DNA from: QHCE01 sp038260095
Lineage (GTDB): Bacteria; Actinomycetota; Actinomycetes; Mycobacteriales; QHCE01
DNA: 21,191 bases
Reading direction: 5' to 3'
Assembly (NCBI GenBank): GCA_038260095.1
Contig: JBBSOC010000037.1
Span: 1-21,191, forward strand
Part shown: positions 7,406 through 14,430 of the stretch, in pieces
Position numbering within the stretch: the first letter of the stretch is position 1
Layout of the letters: each line of letters opens with the position of its first letter
The notes under the pieces: generated by a model
Database searches by the model: none
The model's input: only the letters and a program-made list of their open reading frames with translations
Told to the model about the DNA's origin: nothing
Made by a program: the position numbers and the translations under genes

Positions 7406-8971
7406 CTACTGTCCTGCAAGCTTTTCGCGTAGCGCGGCAAGTGCTTCATCGCTGGCGAGCGTGCCAGAGCTTTCCGGCTCAGCAGCAACCTCAGCCGAGG
7501 AGTACGACGCGGAGTCAGCAGGATCGGTCTGCTCCGCTTCAGCGTCGGCAACCTTGGCCTGCTCAATCTGCTTCTTGTGAGCCTCGTACCGCTCCTGAGC
7601 CGAAGCGTACTGACGCTCCCACTCTTCACGCTGCTTCTCAAAGCCCTCATGCCAGTCCCCAGTTTCAGGGTCGAAGCCTTCGGGGTAGATGTAGTTGCCC
7701 TTATCGTCGTACTGGGCGTCCATACCGTAGGCCGAGGGATCGAAGTGCACCTCGTCGGATTCGCCACCTTCGTTGGCTTGCTTGAGCGAAAGCGAAATCC
7801 GACGACGCTCCAGATCGATATCGATCACCTTCACGATGACCTCTTCGCCGACCTGCACGACCTGCTCAGGTATCTCCACGTGGCGCCCGGCCAGCTCGGA
7901 GATGTGCACCAAACCTTCGATGCCTTCCCCCACTCGCACGAACACGCCGAACGGCACCAGCTTGGTGACCTTGCCAGGCACGATGTGCCCGATCTGGTGG
8001 ATCCGGGCGAACTGCCGCCAGGGGTCTTCCTGCGTGGCCTTCAGGGACAGCGATACCCGCTCGCGGTCAAGGTCGACATCAAGCACCTCAACCTCAACCT
8101 CTTGGCCTACCTCAACGACCTCGCTGGGGTGGTCGATGTGCTTCCAAGACAGCTCGGAGACGTGCACCAAACCGTCCACTCCACCTAGGTCAACAAACGC
8201 GCCGAAGTTGACGATGCTGGAGACCACGCCCTTGCGGACCTGACTCTTGGCCAGCTTGTTCAGGAAATCGCTGCGCACCTCGGACTGAGTCTGCTCCAAC
8301 CACTGGCGGCGAGACAGGACCACGTTGTTGCGGTTCTTGTCCAGCTCGATGATTTTGGCCTCGAGCTCGCGGCCAACGTAGGGCTGCAAGTCGCGCACGC
8401 GACGCATTTCCACCAGAGAAGCCGGCAGGAAACCGCGTAGCCCAATGTCGAGGATGAGCCCACCCTTGACAACCTCAATGACGGAACCGACGACAACGCC
8501 GTCTTCTTCCTTAAGTTTCTCGATGGTCCCCCAAGCGCGCTCGTACTGTGCACGCTTTTTAGACAGAATCAGCCGGCCTTCTTTGTCTTCCTTCTGCAAG
8601 ACCAGCGCTTCAATCTCGTCACCAACCTTGACCACATCGGCCGGGTCCACGTCGTGCTTGATGGACAGCTCTCGAGAGGGGATGACACCCTCGGTTTTGT
8701 AGCCAATGTCGAGCAAAACTTCGTCACGGTCAACCTTGACGATGGTGCCGCCGACGATGTCACCATCATTGAAGTACTTGATGGTCTTATCGATCGCGGC
8801 GAGGAAATCCTCGGCTGAACCAATGTCGTTGATAGCTACGACTCTGGGCTTTGATGGGATCGCAGGATCCGATGATGTCGAGGGCGGCGCGAGTGTTGCT
8901 AACGTGGTGTCCACTGCTGTGTTGGCTGCTTGCGTGTCGGGGCGAGCTGCGGCGTCGGTAGTGCTCGTCAT
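7406..8971 (-). CDS. rpsA: 30S ribosomal protein S1
   Basis: S1 binds mRNA and the 30S subunit and aids translation initiation. The 521-residue protein has four S1 (OB-fold) domains at about 71-139, 157-222, 243-311 and 328-397, then a charged, Glu/Ala-rich tail ending in LAALREKLAGQ. Blocks such as AINDIGSAEDFLAAIDKTIKYF, YKTEGVIPSRELSIKHDVDP and RGFLPASLVEMRRVRDLQPY are near-identical to mycobacterial RpsA. The start ATG at 8971 is chosen because GGAGC lies 11 nt upstream and because the Ser/Thr/Ala-rich start (MTSTTDAAARP) fits; an upstream in-frame GTG/TTG extension to 9094 looks like non-coding sequence. The pre-domain leader (about 45 residues) is longer than the about 15 of M. tuberculosis. 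A likely promoter lies at 9211-9241. Confidence 0.97.
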   Translation of the reverse strand: MTSTTDAAARPDTQAANTAVDTTLATLAPPSTSSDPAIPSKPRVVAINDIGSAEDFLAAIDKTIKYFNDGDIVGGTIVKVDRDEVLLDIGYKTEGVIPSRELSIKHDVDPADVVKVGDEIEALVLQKEDKEGRLILSKKRAQYERAWGTIEKLKEEDGVVVGSVIEVVKGGLILDIGLRGFLPASLVEMRRVRDLQPYVGRELEAKIIELDKNRNNVVLSRRQWLEQTQSEVRSDFLNKLAKSQVRKGVVSSIVNFGAFVDLGGVDGLVHVSELSWKHIDHPSEVVEVGQEVEVEVLDVDLDRERVSLSLKATQEDPWRQFARIHQIGHIVPGKVTKLVPFGVFVRVGEGIEGLVHISELAGRHVEIPEQVVQVGEEVIVKVIDIDLERRRISLSLKQANEGGESDEVHFDPSAYGMDAQYDDKGNYIYPEGFDPETGDWHEGFEKQREEWERQYASAQERYEAHKKQIEQAKVADAEAEQTDPADSASYSSAEVAAEPESSGTLASDEALAALREKLAGQ

Positions 8972-9210
8972 ATGGAAAATTGCTCCGAATGGGGACAGGA
9001 ATCGTCGGGTAAGGTAAAGCAAAGGCCACGTCGCGGACCTCGCCGCACGGCCGAGCACACGAAAAAACTCAGCTGCTGCCACACCACGTGTCAAAACGAT
9101 CGAGGTGGTGAAAACACTCGAAGCGTTCAGACATTAGGCACGATCGAAATATCGATGACGAACGCGGACCTACTCCTTGCCGAGGCACGGCTGCCCGCTA
9201 CGCGTTGTCT

Positions 9211-9241
9211 AGCCTACCGTGCGACAAAGCAGCTGGTTCAA
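9211..9241 (-). promoter_or_regulatory. Candidate sigma-70 promoter for rpsA
   Basis: On the minus strand TTGAAC (9236-9241) and TAGGCT (9211-9216) are separated by 19 nt. TAGGCT is a typical actinobacterial -10 form. It would give an rpsA leader of about 230 nt. Spacing is slightly long, so this is a candidate only. Confidence 0.35.
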
Positions 9242-9490
9242 CCCGGGTGAATGAGCAGCAAGCTGCCTTGGGAAGGTTTCGGCTCGCGCCGGCCGGTGAG
9301 CCGGGAGTCCTACGGCGCCTTTTACTGGCCGGATGACTCCTCAGTGCGCTTTGGTACCCCCGATTAGCCACGCATGCCTTAGCCGAAATGATGAGCAACC
9401 CCGAGCCGGCCACTGGATCGGGAACTATCCGAACGCATCGGCCACGCCCCCGTCGCCGACGCAATCCCCTTCCCGAGCACATCGTGAGGG

Positions 9491-9522
9491 CTCGTCGCGC
9501 ACATCACTCGTCGCGCACATCA
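9491..9522. repeat. 16-bp tandem duplication
   Basis: The unit CTCGTCGCGCACATCA occurs twice without change, 9491-9506 and 9507-9522. It lies in the non-coding part of the accessory block and is followed 9 nt later by another short tandem repeat. Two copies are too few to suggest CRISPR; replication slippage is likely. Confidence 0.85.
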
Positions 9523-9531
9523 TGGGCCAAT

Positions 9532-9556
9532 GACCCATGGATCGCGACCCATGGAT
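9532..9556. repeat. 14-bp tandem repeat, 1.8 copies
   Basis: The unit GACCCATGGATCGC at 9532-9545 is followed by GACCCATGGAT at 9546-9556. The palindromic core CCATGG occurs in both copies. Function unknown; it may be slippage debris. Confidence 0.8.
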
Positions 9557-9696
9557 GGGGCCTCAGTAATCTTGCGAGCGCGGGCTACACCGCCCTGAAC
9601 CTGCTTGGCTAGGCGAGTTTCATCCTGCTTGAGCAGGGCTTGAGTCCCGTTTAGTGTCAACGGGCCGACGTACCTGAAGCTGTTCGGAGGCGAGTA

Positions 9697-10179
9697 ATGG
9701 CTATCTTCATCGCCGGCATGACAACGTGTCCGCTCTGTAAACATGTCATCGAGCGAGAGAATGACGCCGTCAACTTCCCGCCGCTGTTCCTGAATCAGCA
9801 TCACGAGGTGTTCGCGATCACCGATGCAGTCGTGCACAGAGCGTGCCTTCAGGAGCGCCCTTACGCGCGGCTGGCACTCGCCAAGCTGGCTGCGTATGAG
9901 CGCCGACGTGGACGGCCCAAGGTTTGCGCAATCTGCGGCGAAGTCATCTCCGATCCGGACGAGTACTTCGGCACAGGGCCCCTAGCGGACGACCCGGCTG
10001 AACCGATCTCCCGTCTCGACTGGTTCGAGGCGCACGTTCCTTGTCTGGCTACGTGGGAGGGAACGTCAGGGCTAATTCGAGATCTGCTAGAGGCCTCGCG
10101 CTTCGAAGATTGGGAAGGCGACGCCCTCCCACTGCTTGCCGCGCGTCTTGACGAGCTCAGCGCCTCTCAGAACGGGTAA
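9697..10179 (+). CDS. Tandem treble-clef-like zinc-finger protein, function unknown
   Basis: A 160-residue cytosolic protein with two similar metal-site patterns: Cys11-x2-Cys14 with His47-x2-Cys50 (CPLCKHVIE ... VVHRAC) and Cys77-x2-Cys80 with His113-x2-Cys116 (CAICGEVIS ... FEAHVPC). Spacing between the halves is 32 residues in both, so the protein looks like an internal duplication of a C2HC treble-clef or zinc-ribbon module, with a Lys/Arg-rich linker (YERRRGRPK) between them and an acidic helical tail. The ATG at 9697 has GGAGG six nt upstream. Nothing in it gives a reaction; zinc binding is inferred from the cysteines and histidines. Such small proteins occur in accessory DNA, sometimes as immunity or adaptor proteins, but I see no toxin beside it. 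It seems to be a single-gene unit ended by the hairpin at 10189. Confidence 0.82.
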   Translation: MAIFIAGMTTCPLCKHVIERENDAVNFPPLFLNQHHEVFAITDAVVHRACLQERPYARLALAKLAAYERRRGRPKVCAICGEVISDPDEYFGTGPLADDPAEPISRLDWFEAHVPCLATWEGTSGLIRDLLEASRFEDWEGDALPLLAARLDELSASQNG

Positions 10180-10188
10180 CTGGCGGGA

Positions 10189-10212
10189 GGAGTCGCCGGT
10201 GTCGGCGACTCC
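10189..10212 (+). terminator. Hairpin terminator after zinc-finger gene
   Basis: Perfect 10-bp arms GGAGTCGCCG (10189-10198) and CGGCGACTCC (10203-10212) around a GTGT loop, starting 10 nt after the stop of the 160-residue protein. It has no U-tail. Confidence 0.7.
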
Positions 10213-10369
10213 GATCGCTATCTCATGACGAACACTGGACCGAGGACATTCCTCAGCATGGCGTAGTGATCGGGATCGGTGACAGTGCCGTGAAGACTGG
10301 GAAGGATATGGGCACATGTTCTCGAGTGCTGGCACGGCCATCACGTTAATCTTCTGATCACTGGCGAGT

Positions 10370-10954
10370 ATGACAATTGAGAGGCGATTTACTTCAGTGA
10401 GAACTGGCGGTGTTCGATTTCCGCCCCAGGCGGAGTTGCCGAGGGGCATCACGATCGAGAAGGTGCCAATACTGGGTACTACCTGGTACGACCGCGGGGT
10501 GTCCTACTGGCTGCGCCGAGTAGGACTGATCATGGGGATGGCACTGGTGATCGCGATGGTCACCGCGTTGCTGGTGGGTCTTTTCAGTACGATCCGCCAG
10601 ACGTCTCTAACCGGCTTCTACGTCGCACTCGTCATTGAGATTGCTTATTCGTTGGCGACCATGGTTTTCGTTGCCGTTTGGCTGGGCCGACGATGGAATA
10701 CCATGGGCGAGGTCCAGAAGAGACCGGTTTCCACCCGGGCCGCCGGGTCGGCGGGGGCTGTTACCGGCACTCTGGCCCAGACCGGCTTCTTCCTCGGCCA
10801 GCTCTTCCTTGTCGTCGGAAGCCTGCTGTTCTTCGGCCTGTATGTGGTGGTATTTCTGGCTATGTTCATGCCGGAGGCCTTCTGGGAACGCCCGGCGCGG
10901 TGCAGGCTCGCCAAACGGCTGAGCGACCGCGGATACGACGTCTCGGTTTCGTAA
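10370..10954 (+). CDS. Polytopic membrane protein, function unknown
   Basis: A protein of up to 194 residues with membrane segments at about 51-72 (GLIMGMALVIAMVTALLVGLF), 83-105 (FYVALVIEIAYSLATMVFVAVW) and a long hydrophobic stretch at 137-167 that could form one or two helices. Before the first helix it has a short motif GTTWYDRGVSYWLRR, and after the last an aromatic/basic amphipathic end (PEAFWERPARCRLAKRL). I do not assign a family. The start is uncertain: the ATG at 10370 lacks a clear ribosome-binding site, and the first about 25 residues (VRTGGVRFPPQAELPRG) look less like protein than the rest, so translation may begin later, near the TTG around 10436. It stands alone between the terminator at 10189 and a region of gene remnants. 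Confidence 0.68.
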   Translation: MTIERRFTSVRTGGVRFPPQAELPRGITIEKVPILGTTWYDRGVSYWLRRVGLIMGMALVIAMVTALLVGLFSTIRQTSLTGFYVALVIEIAYSLATMVFVAVWLGRRWNTMGEVQKRPVSTRAAGSAGAVTGTLAQTGFFLGQLFLVVGSLLFFGLYVVVFLAMFMPEAFWERPARCRLAKRLSDRGYDVSVS

Positions 10955-11013
10955 CCCCGGTACTTTGATTCATCGAGTCATCGGCAAGTCAGCATCCCCG
11001 TATCGCGCAGCGC

Positions 11014-11247
11014 TCAGGCGAAGTGAAGACCCTCCCCTCCGGCAGCCGTGCTGAGCTGACCCAGGTAGAGGGAGTCGTCTATGGCGTTGTCGGTGTGATC
11101 GTGCAGTGAGACAACGAACAGTTGCAGATCGAGTCCAGCGTGCCGATCCGGGTCGACCTCGAACGGCTGCATCAGCTCCGCGAGTTTCTGCAGCCCCTCC
11201 TGCCCGAGGGTTCCAGCCTCTTGAGGGGCGCAACGGGCGCCCGCCAT
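11014..11247 (-). CDS. Possible small protein or gene fragment
   Basis: A 77-codon open frame with a protein-like second half (LQKLAELMQPFEVDPDRHAG, DLQLFVVSLHDHTDNAIDDS) and an acidic, helical composition unlike its shadows. The ATG at 11247 follows GAAGG closely. The first about 15 residues are less convincing, so this may be the 3' part of a larger decayed gene; a recombinase remnant in another frame lies immediately upstream. No function can be given. The remaining sequence from 10955 to 11591 holds only this and that remnant as far as I can see. Confidence 0.35.
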   Translation of the reverse strand: MAGARCAPQEAGTLGQEGLQKLAELMQPFEVDPDRHAGLDLQLFVVSLHDHTDNAIDDSLYLGQLSTAAGGEGLHFA

Positions 11248-11309
11248 ACCTTCTGTAGCAGGAGGAATTTCTCGCTCCGTGGATTAACGTCGAGTCGCGG
11301 GGCATCATG

Positions 11310-11440
11310 ACTCCGAGTGGGGGTTGTTTTCGGCCCTGGTCGGTGGAGTTGAGGTGTGCGCTGGCTCCGAGCATGACGCCTGTTCGGTGTAGGCCGGTGA
11401 GCTCAGAGACCCGCAGTCTGGTAACACCCGTCCCCATCAC
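11310..11440 (-). pseudogene. Degenerate tyrosine recombinase (integrase) fragment
   Basis: Read on the minus strand, about 30 residues contain LRVSELTGLHRTGVMLGASA and then HLNSTDQGRKQ. These resemble the tyrosine-recombinase core that starts with the catalytic Arg (T-G-L-R-V-S-E-L-x-G-L) and leads to the G-K-G-R-K beta-hairpin with its catalytic Lys. The TGL before the Arg is disturbed (GTGVTRLRVSEL), the KGRK is DQGRK, and neither the N-terminal domain nor the HxxR...H/W...Y part is present. It is therefore a fragment of an integrase from a lost phage, plasmid or integrative element. The match is by eye on a short stretch. Confidence 0.5.
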
Positions 11441-11591
11441 CATCGTGCGCGGCTGGCTGGTCAACGACGGTATCGCGGAGTTGATCCAGGCCACCACTAT
11501 TGATTGACCTCGAATAACGCTTTGGTTCCTTAGGTAAGGGTGGGTACAGTGATCCGCTGGAACCTCCACTTCAACGGGAAGGGGCGAGACA

Positions 11592-11678
11592 ATGCCCGCT
11601 GAACGGGTACTGGCCACCCAGCAGGCGCGAGACGCCGCGAAGCGGTTGCCAGCCGGACGACTAGGACGACTAAAATGA
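11592..11678 (+). CDS. Short 28-codon ORF coupled to the lipoprotein gene
   Basis: ATG at 11592 with a good ribosome-binding sequence (GGAAGGGG) ahead opens a frame for MPAERVLATQQARDAAKRLP and eight more residues. It stops in TGA at 11676-11678, overlapping the ATG of the lipoprotein gene (ATGA). The lipoprotein has no good ribosome-binding site of its own, so the short frame could act as a leader for translational coupling, or be the remnant 3' end of a deleted gene. The peptide is basic and Ala-rich with no recognised motif. Confidence 0.4.
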   Translation: MPAERVLATQQARDAAKRLPAGRLGRLK

Positions 11679-12220
11679 AGCCACGAGTTCGTGGTTCAGC
11701 CGTAGTTTCCATCTGCATTGCGGCTGCCCTCGTTACGTTCTCCGTTACGGCTTCGGGCTGTAGCAAACAGACATCAACAAGCGCCACTAAAATTGTCGTG
11801 GTTTCGCTGGCAGCTGACGGGGACAAACTGCCGGATGAGACTAAGCCCCTTACACTGGCGCGTGGCCAAAAACTCGGTGTGCAGAGCACACATAACGGTG
11901 GACCGGGTTACTGGAGCGAGACCGATGCCGGAAGCACCAAAGTAACGGCTCCGGGCAAGACAGTCACTGCTACCCCGTGTCGAGATCACACTTCAGGCTG
12001 CGTTCCGACAACGCAGAAGATCTACACCGCGAGAGCTTCCGGTAAAAGCACGATAGTGTGGGCGTTTAGGGGCCTGGGCCCGGGGTTCCCGGCTCCCGCG
12101 TCACAGCCTCGCCTTCCCTGTTCGTCAGGCCCAGCACCTCAGGGCAACGAAATTACGAGCAACGAAGTTACGACGCTGTGCCCGGTCGGTGTCGTTCGAA
12201 TAAGCGTCACAGTTACCTGA
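11675..12220 (+). CDS. Secreted lipoprotein, possibly chagasin-like (I42) fold
   Basis: A 181-residue protein with a typical lipoprotein signal: basic start, hydrophobic core (VVSICIAAALVTFSVTA) and lipobox TASGC (Cys29). The mature part is small and beta-rich. It has LARGQKLGVQSTHNGGPGYW, resembling the L-x-x-N-P-T-T-G-Y-x-W loop of chagasin/I42 protease inhibitors, then ASGKSTIVWAFRG, which sits where that family has its G-T-x-x-I/V-x-x-x-Y-R-x-P-W strand and loop, and a final strand VGVVRISVTVT. Four cysteines after the lipidated one (Cys102, Cys109, Cys149 and one near 169) could form disulfides. The canonical NPTTGY residues are not conserved, so the fold assignment is tentative. A second, broken lipoprotein gene follows 60 nt downstream in the same direction. 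Confidence 0.75.
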   Translation: MKPRVRGSAVVSICIAAALVTFSVTASGCSKQTSTSATKIVVVSLAADGDKLPDETKPLTLARGQKLGVQSTHNGGPGYWSETDAGSTKVTAPGKTVTATPCRDHTSGCVPTTQKIYTARASGKSTIVWAFRGLGPGFPAPASQPRLPCSSGPAPQGNEITSNEVTTLCPVGVVRISVTVT

Positions 12221-12280
12221 AAGCACCTACGGCATAGAGACCGTAGCCTGAGCCCGGACAATCCCGAGAGAGCGACGATA

Positions 12281-12798
12281 GTGAAGACCACACTGCCACG
12301 TTGGCGTCTGATGCTTTCGAAAGTGACCGCAGGGGTTCTCGCCGTCCTCTGCGTGTGTATCACGGCGTCCTGCCAAGTATCGCCGGCCGATGAGGGAGGC
12401 TGAGGGAGCGCCGAGGCCCAGAAGTCCGGTTCGGGCGAGCTTCACACCGACACGCAACCATTGACAAAGCGTTTCTCGGTGTTGAAAGCTCCGCTTGAGG
12501 TCCAGTGGATGTCGGGTACGTACGGCAATCCGCGGACCCGGGGCCGTCGACTTATTGGATCGACGCTGTGATCACCCTCGACAACAACCAAATTAACGAT
12601 CTGAGGACTTCCTACTCCCCAGGGCCAAACGGCCAAACCCCCTCGGTCGTGAACGGCATGAAAAAGCATATACCGCCAGGCCCGTTCCTTACCAGCGATG
12701 CGCTAAACAACGCATTCACCGAAGGGCTCTGGGGGGCTCGTGGTGCCTATCTTGATCCACAGTCGCACAAGCTGGTGCTAGTCGCCACTGGCACCTAA
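12281..12798 (+). pseudogene. Broken lipoprotein gene (internal stop and frameshift)
   Basis: GTG at 12281 begins a lipoprotein signal peptide (VTAGVLAVLCVCITASC, lipobox TASC) that runs into TGA at 12401-12403. Reading the same frame past the stop gives protein-like sequence (LTKRFSVLKAPLEVQWMSGT, YGNPR) until about 12540, after which the frame one base back continues it (GPSTYWIDAVITLDNNQIND, then SDALNNAFTEGLWGARGAYL) to the stop at 12796-12798. Restoring one C in GGGGCCGTCG at about 12540-12548 would join NPRTRG to PSTYW. One nonsense and one 1-nt deletion thus inactivate a gene of about 170 codons. The family is unknown to me. Two independent lesions make sequencing error less likely. 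Confidence 0.75.
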
Positions 12799-12876
12799 AC
12801 GCCACGACACGATAGCTGTTTAGGGCACAAGCTTTAAATCCCCCCACGATTGCGTACGACATGAAATGCTGGATGC

Positions 12877-13392
12877 ATGACAACTTCTCCAGGTTTTCCG
12901 GAAACCCACAACCCGCCGAGTGCACCCACTACCCCAGTGGGGGCCGCGACATCGGCAGTCACCATTGCCACCTACTCCGACTACGCAGGCGCGCAGAAAG
13001 CCGTGGACTTTCTCTCAGATGAGGGATTCCCGGTGCAGCACAGCGCGATTGTGGGGTCGGATCTGCATCTCGTGGAGCGCGTGGTTGGCCGGGTCACCGT
13101 GTTCCGGGCAGCACTCACCGGCGGCGTGGCAGGTATTTGGTTCGGACTGTTGCTCGGACTGATTTTGTCCATCGCCAACCACGGTGAGGGCGCGGTGCTG
13201 GGCGCGGCGATTCTGATCGGCGCGATCGGTGGGGCGCTGTACTACTCCATCACCCACGCGCTGACTCGCGGTACTCGCGACTTCGCCTCCCGCAGCGAGA
13301 TCGTCGCCGGGCAGTACGACGTCACCGTGGCCGCGGGCTACTCCGACCGCGCGAAAACCACCCTGGCCAAGCTGAGCGGCGCAAGTAGCTAG
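12877..13392 (+). CDS. YflT-like general stress protein with glycine-rich membrane segments
   Basis: A 171-residue protein. After a Pro/Thr-rich start it has a small alpha/beta unit, VTIATYSDYAGAQKAVDFLS, then GFPVQHSAIVGSDLHLVERV, as in the N-terminal part of YflT / general stress protein 17M family members. Two glycine-rich membrane segments follow (about 76-100, AALTGGVAGIWFGLLLGLIL; and about 105-124, GAVLGAAILIGAIGGALYYS), then a C-terminal part QYDVTVAAGYSDRAKTTLAKL that resembles the family's last strand and helix. These proteins are common in mycobacteria and other actinobacteria and are linked to general or heat stress in Bacillus; the exact role is unknown. The ATG at 12877 has no strong ribosome-binding site. 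Transcription ends at the hairpin 17 nt downstream. Confidence 0.8.
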   Translation: MTTSPGFPETHNPPSAPTTPVGAATSAVTIATYSDYAGAQKAVDFLSDEGFPVQHSAIVGSDLHLVERVVGRVTVFRAALTGGVAGIWFGLLLGLILSIANHGEGAVLGAAILIGAIGGALYYSITHALTRGTRDFASRSEIVAGQYDVTVAAGYSDRAKTTLAKLSGASS

Positions 13393-13408
13393 CGAGAGTT
13401 ACGGAATT

Positions 13409-13452
13409 AAGCGAAGGCGAAGGCCCTAAAATTAGGGCCTTCGCCTTCGCTT
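13409..13452. terminator. Perfect bidirectional terminator between convergent genes
   Basis: A 21-bp inverted repeat with no mismatch, arms 13409-13429 and 13432-13452, and a two-base centre; one more pair (13408/13453) extends it. The arm contains GCGAAGGCGAAGGCCCTAA. It lies 17 nt after the stress-protein stop, and the right arm contains the TAA stop (13432-13434) of the convergent minus-strand gene, so it can end transcription from both sides. Confidence 0.9.
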
Positions 13453-14061
13453 ATTAGCGTTTCCACCACCGGGGCCAAGATGTGCACGAGATGGTGGTGC
13501 AAGCGGATCGACCACGCGAACATCGGGACCGGCCGACGTCTTGGTTGCGTCTCCAAAGGGCACGTCGGCACCGCTCTGCCGTGAAGTGGTCATCGCTAAC
13601 GGTAGCTCGATATCGCGCAACTCCGGTAAACCGGGGTACTTGGCGGCGGCCAACGCGTTAAGCTGGGGTAACACATACGTCAGCGCAGGCCGACAGCGCT
13701 CGTCACCACTGACCGTAAGCCTCGCGGCTCTCGAGTTCGGCGCATCCCGACACCGCAGAACAAAGCCACACAGATCCTCGATGATGCTTCTCACTACGCC
13801 CTCTCTATCCAGCACAGTGAGCACATCAACGCTCGGATCGGGATAGCTGTTTGGGTCTATCCACGGCTGCAACGAGATAATGACTGCGGACTCATGTACG
13901 GCCGCATTGTGAAGCCGTACGAGTGCTTCGCGTGGTGTAAGCGTGCCGTTGGCAAAGTGCAGATGGATCGGATCGCAGGCGTCTGCCCGCACAAGCTGGT
14001 TCGCAACTGTGCAGTGCAACTGATGCGGATCGCGCCACCGTAAACCGTTGTAGTCGATCAT
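13432..14061 (-). CDS. Protein of unknown function, accessory block
   Basis: About 209 residues from the ATG at 14061, or 213 from a TTG at 14073; neither has a strong ribosome-binding site. I do not recognise the family. The first 150 residues look globular, with segments such as LTPREALVRLHNAAVHESAV, SVDVLTVLDREGVVRSIIED and TYVLPQLNALAAAKYPGLPE. The last about 50 are Pro/Ala/Gly-rich and disordered, ending in a basic NKRRRRP tail. There is no signal peptide or membrane segment. Four cysteines are scattered without a metal motif. The stop codon lies within the arm of the terminator hairpin. A small gene 78 nt upstream in the same direction may form an operon with it. Confidence 0.65.
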   Translation of the reverse strand: MIDYNGLRWRDPHQLHCTVANQLVRADACDPIHLHFANGTLTPREALVRLHNAAVHESAVIISLQPWIDPNSYPDPSVDVLTVLDREGVVRSIIEDLCGFVLRCRDAPNSRAARLTVSGDERCRPALTYVLPQLNALAAAKYPGLPELRDIELPLAMTTSRQSGADVPFGDATKTSAGPDVRVVDPLAPPSRAHLGPGGGNANKRRRRP

Positions 14062-14139
14062 AGACAGCAGCAACGGCCGGATATCAACACTACGACCTCT
14101 GTCAGATAAAGCAAAGTCATCGGGTTCGATCCCACAAAG

Positions 14140-14382
14140 TTACCCATTGACTTTCCCCTCACCGAGTTCCCACCTGCTATGCAGCTCCGCGAGCCCCATA
14201 GCAGCCGAATCAATGATGGGTAAACAGGATAGATGTTTTGCATATCTCTGGATGCCGCAGACGTTAAACAATTGGTGAGGCCCACCCGGCTGATCCGACC
14301 ACTGCTTTGCGGCGGCCGCAAGATCGCTCCATATAGTCTCGATCGATTCGGGAGGTAATAGTTCCGAAAGCTGCGTGCTCAT
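14140..14382 (-). CDS. Small protein of unknown function
   Basis: An 80-residue, mostly helical protein (MSTQLSELLPPESIETIWSD and AAMGLAELHSRWELGEGKVN). The ATG at 14382 has GGGGGAG eight nt upstream, the best ribosome-binding site in this part of the window, which supports it as real. There are no transmembrane or metal motifs. It lies just downstream of the broken PIN-domain remnant and upstream of the 209-residue unknown protein, in the same direction. It does not look like a known VapB antitoxin, and antitoxins usually precede their toxin, so I do not link it to the remnant. Confidence 0.6.
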   Translation of the reverse strand: MSTQLSELLPPESIETIWSDLAAAAKQWSDQPGGPHQLFNVCGIQRYAKHLSCLPIIDSAAMGLAELHSRWELGEGKVNG

Positions 14383-14430
14383 CGTGTCTACTCCCCCGCC
14401 TTCCGCGCTCTCCGCCGCCGCGGCTTTACC

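Larger units (their letters stand above)
8972..9696. other. 725-nt region upstream of rpsA without a convincing gene
   Basis: Between the divergent rpsA and the zinc-finger gene I see no open frame with a believable start, ribosome-binding site and protein-like composition. It contains the candidate rpsA promoter (9211-9241), a small hairpin GCAGC-AA-GCTGC near 9256-9267 and two adjacent tandem repeats (9491-9556). An open frame at 9391-9612 on the plus strand is Arg/His-rich and contains the repeats, so it is more likely non-coding or gene debris. The left part belongs to the rpsA leader; the right part is likely the edge of the accessory block. Confidence 0.6.

Noticed and set aside
8972..9094. 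N-terminal extension of RpsA by 41 residues
   Set aside because: The extension is hydrophobic/Arg-rich with no match to S1 proteins; the ATG at 8971 has GGAGC upstream.
9491..9556. CRISPR-like array
   Set aside because: Only two copies of each of two different units without spacers; these are simple tandem duplications.
9391..9612. Small Arg/His-rich protein on the plus strand
   Set aside because: It has no clear ribosome-binding site and includes the tandem repeats; composition looks like non-coding sequence.
10390..10440. tRNA-like T-arm (GTTCGATTTCCGCC)
   Set aside because: The stem would need a 10-nt loop and no acceptor, D or anticodon arms could be found around it.
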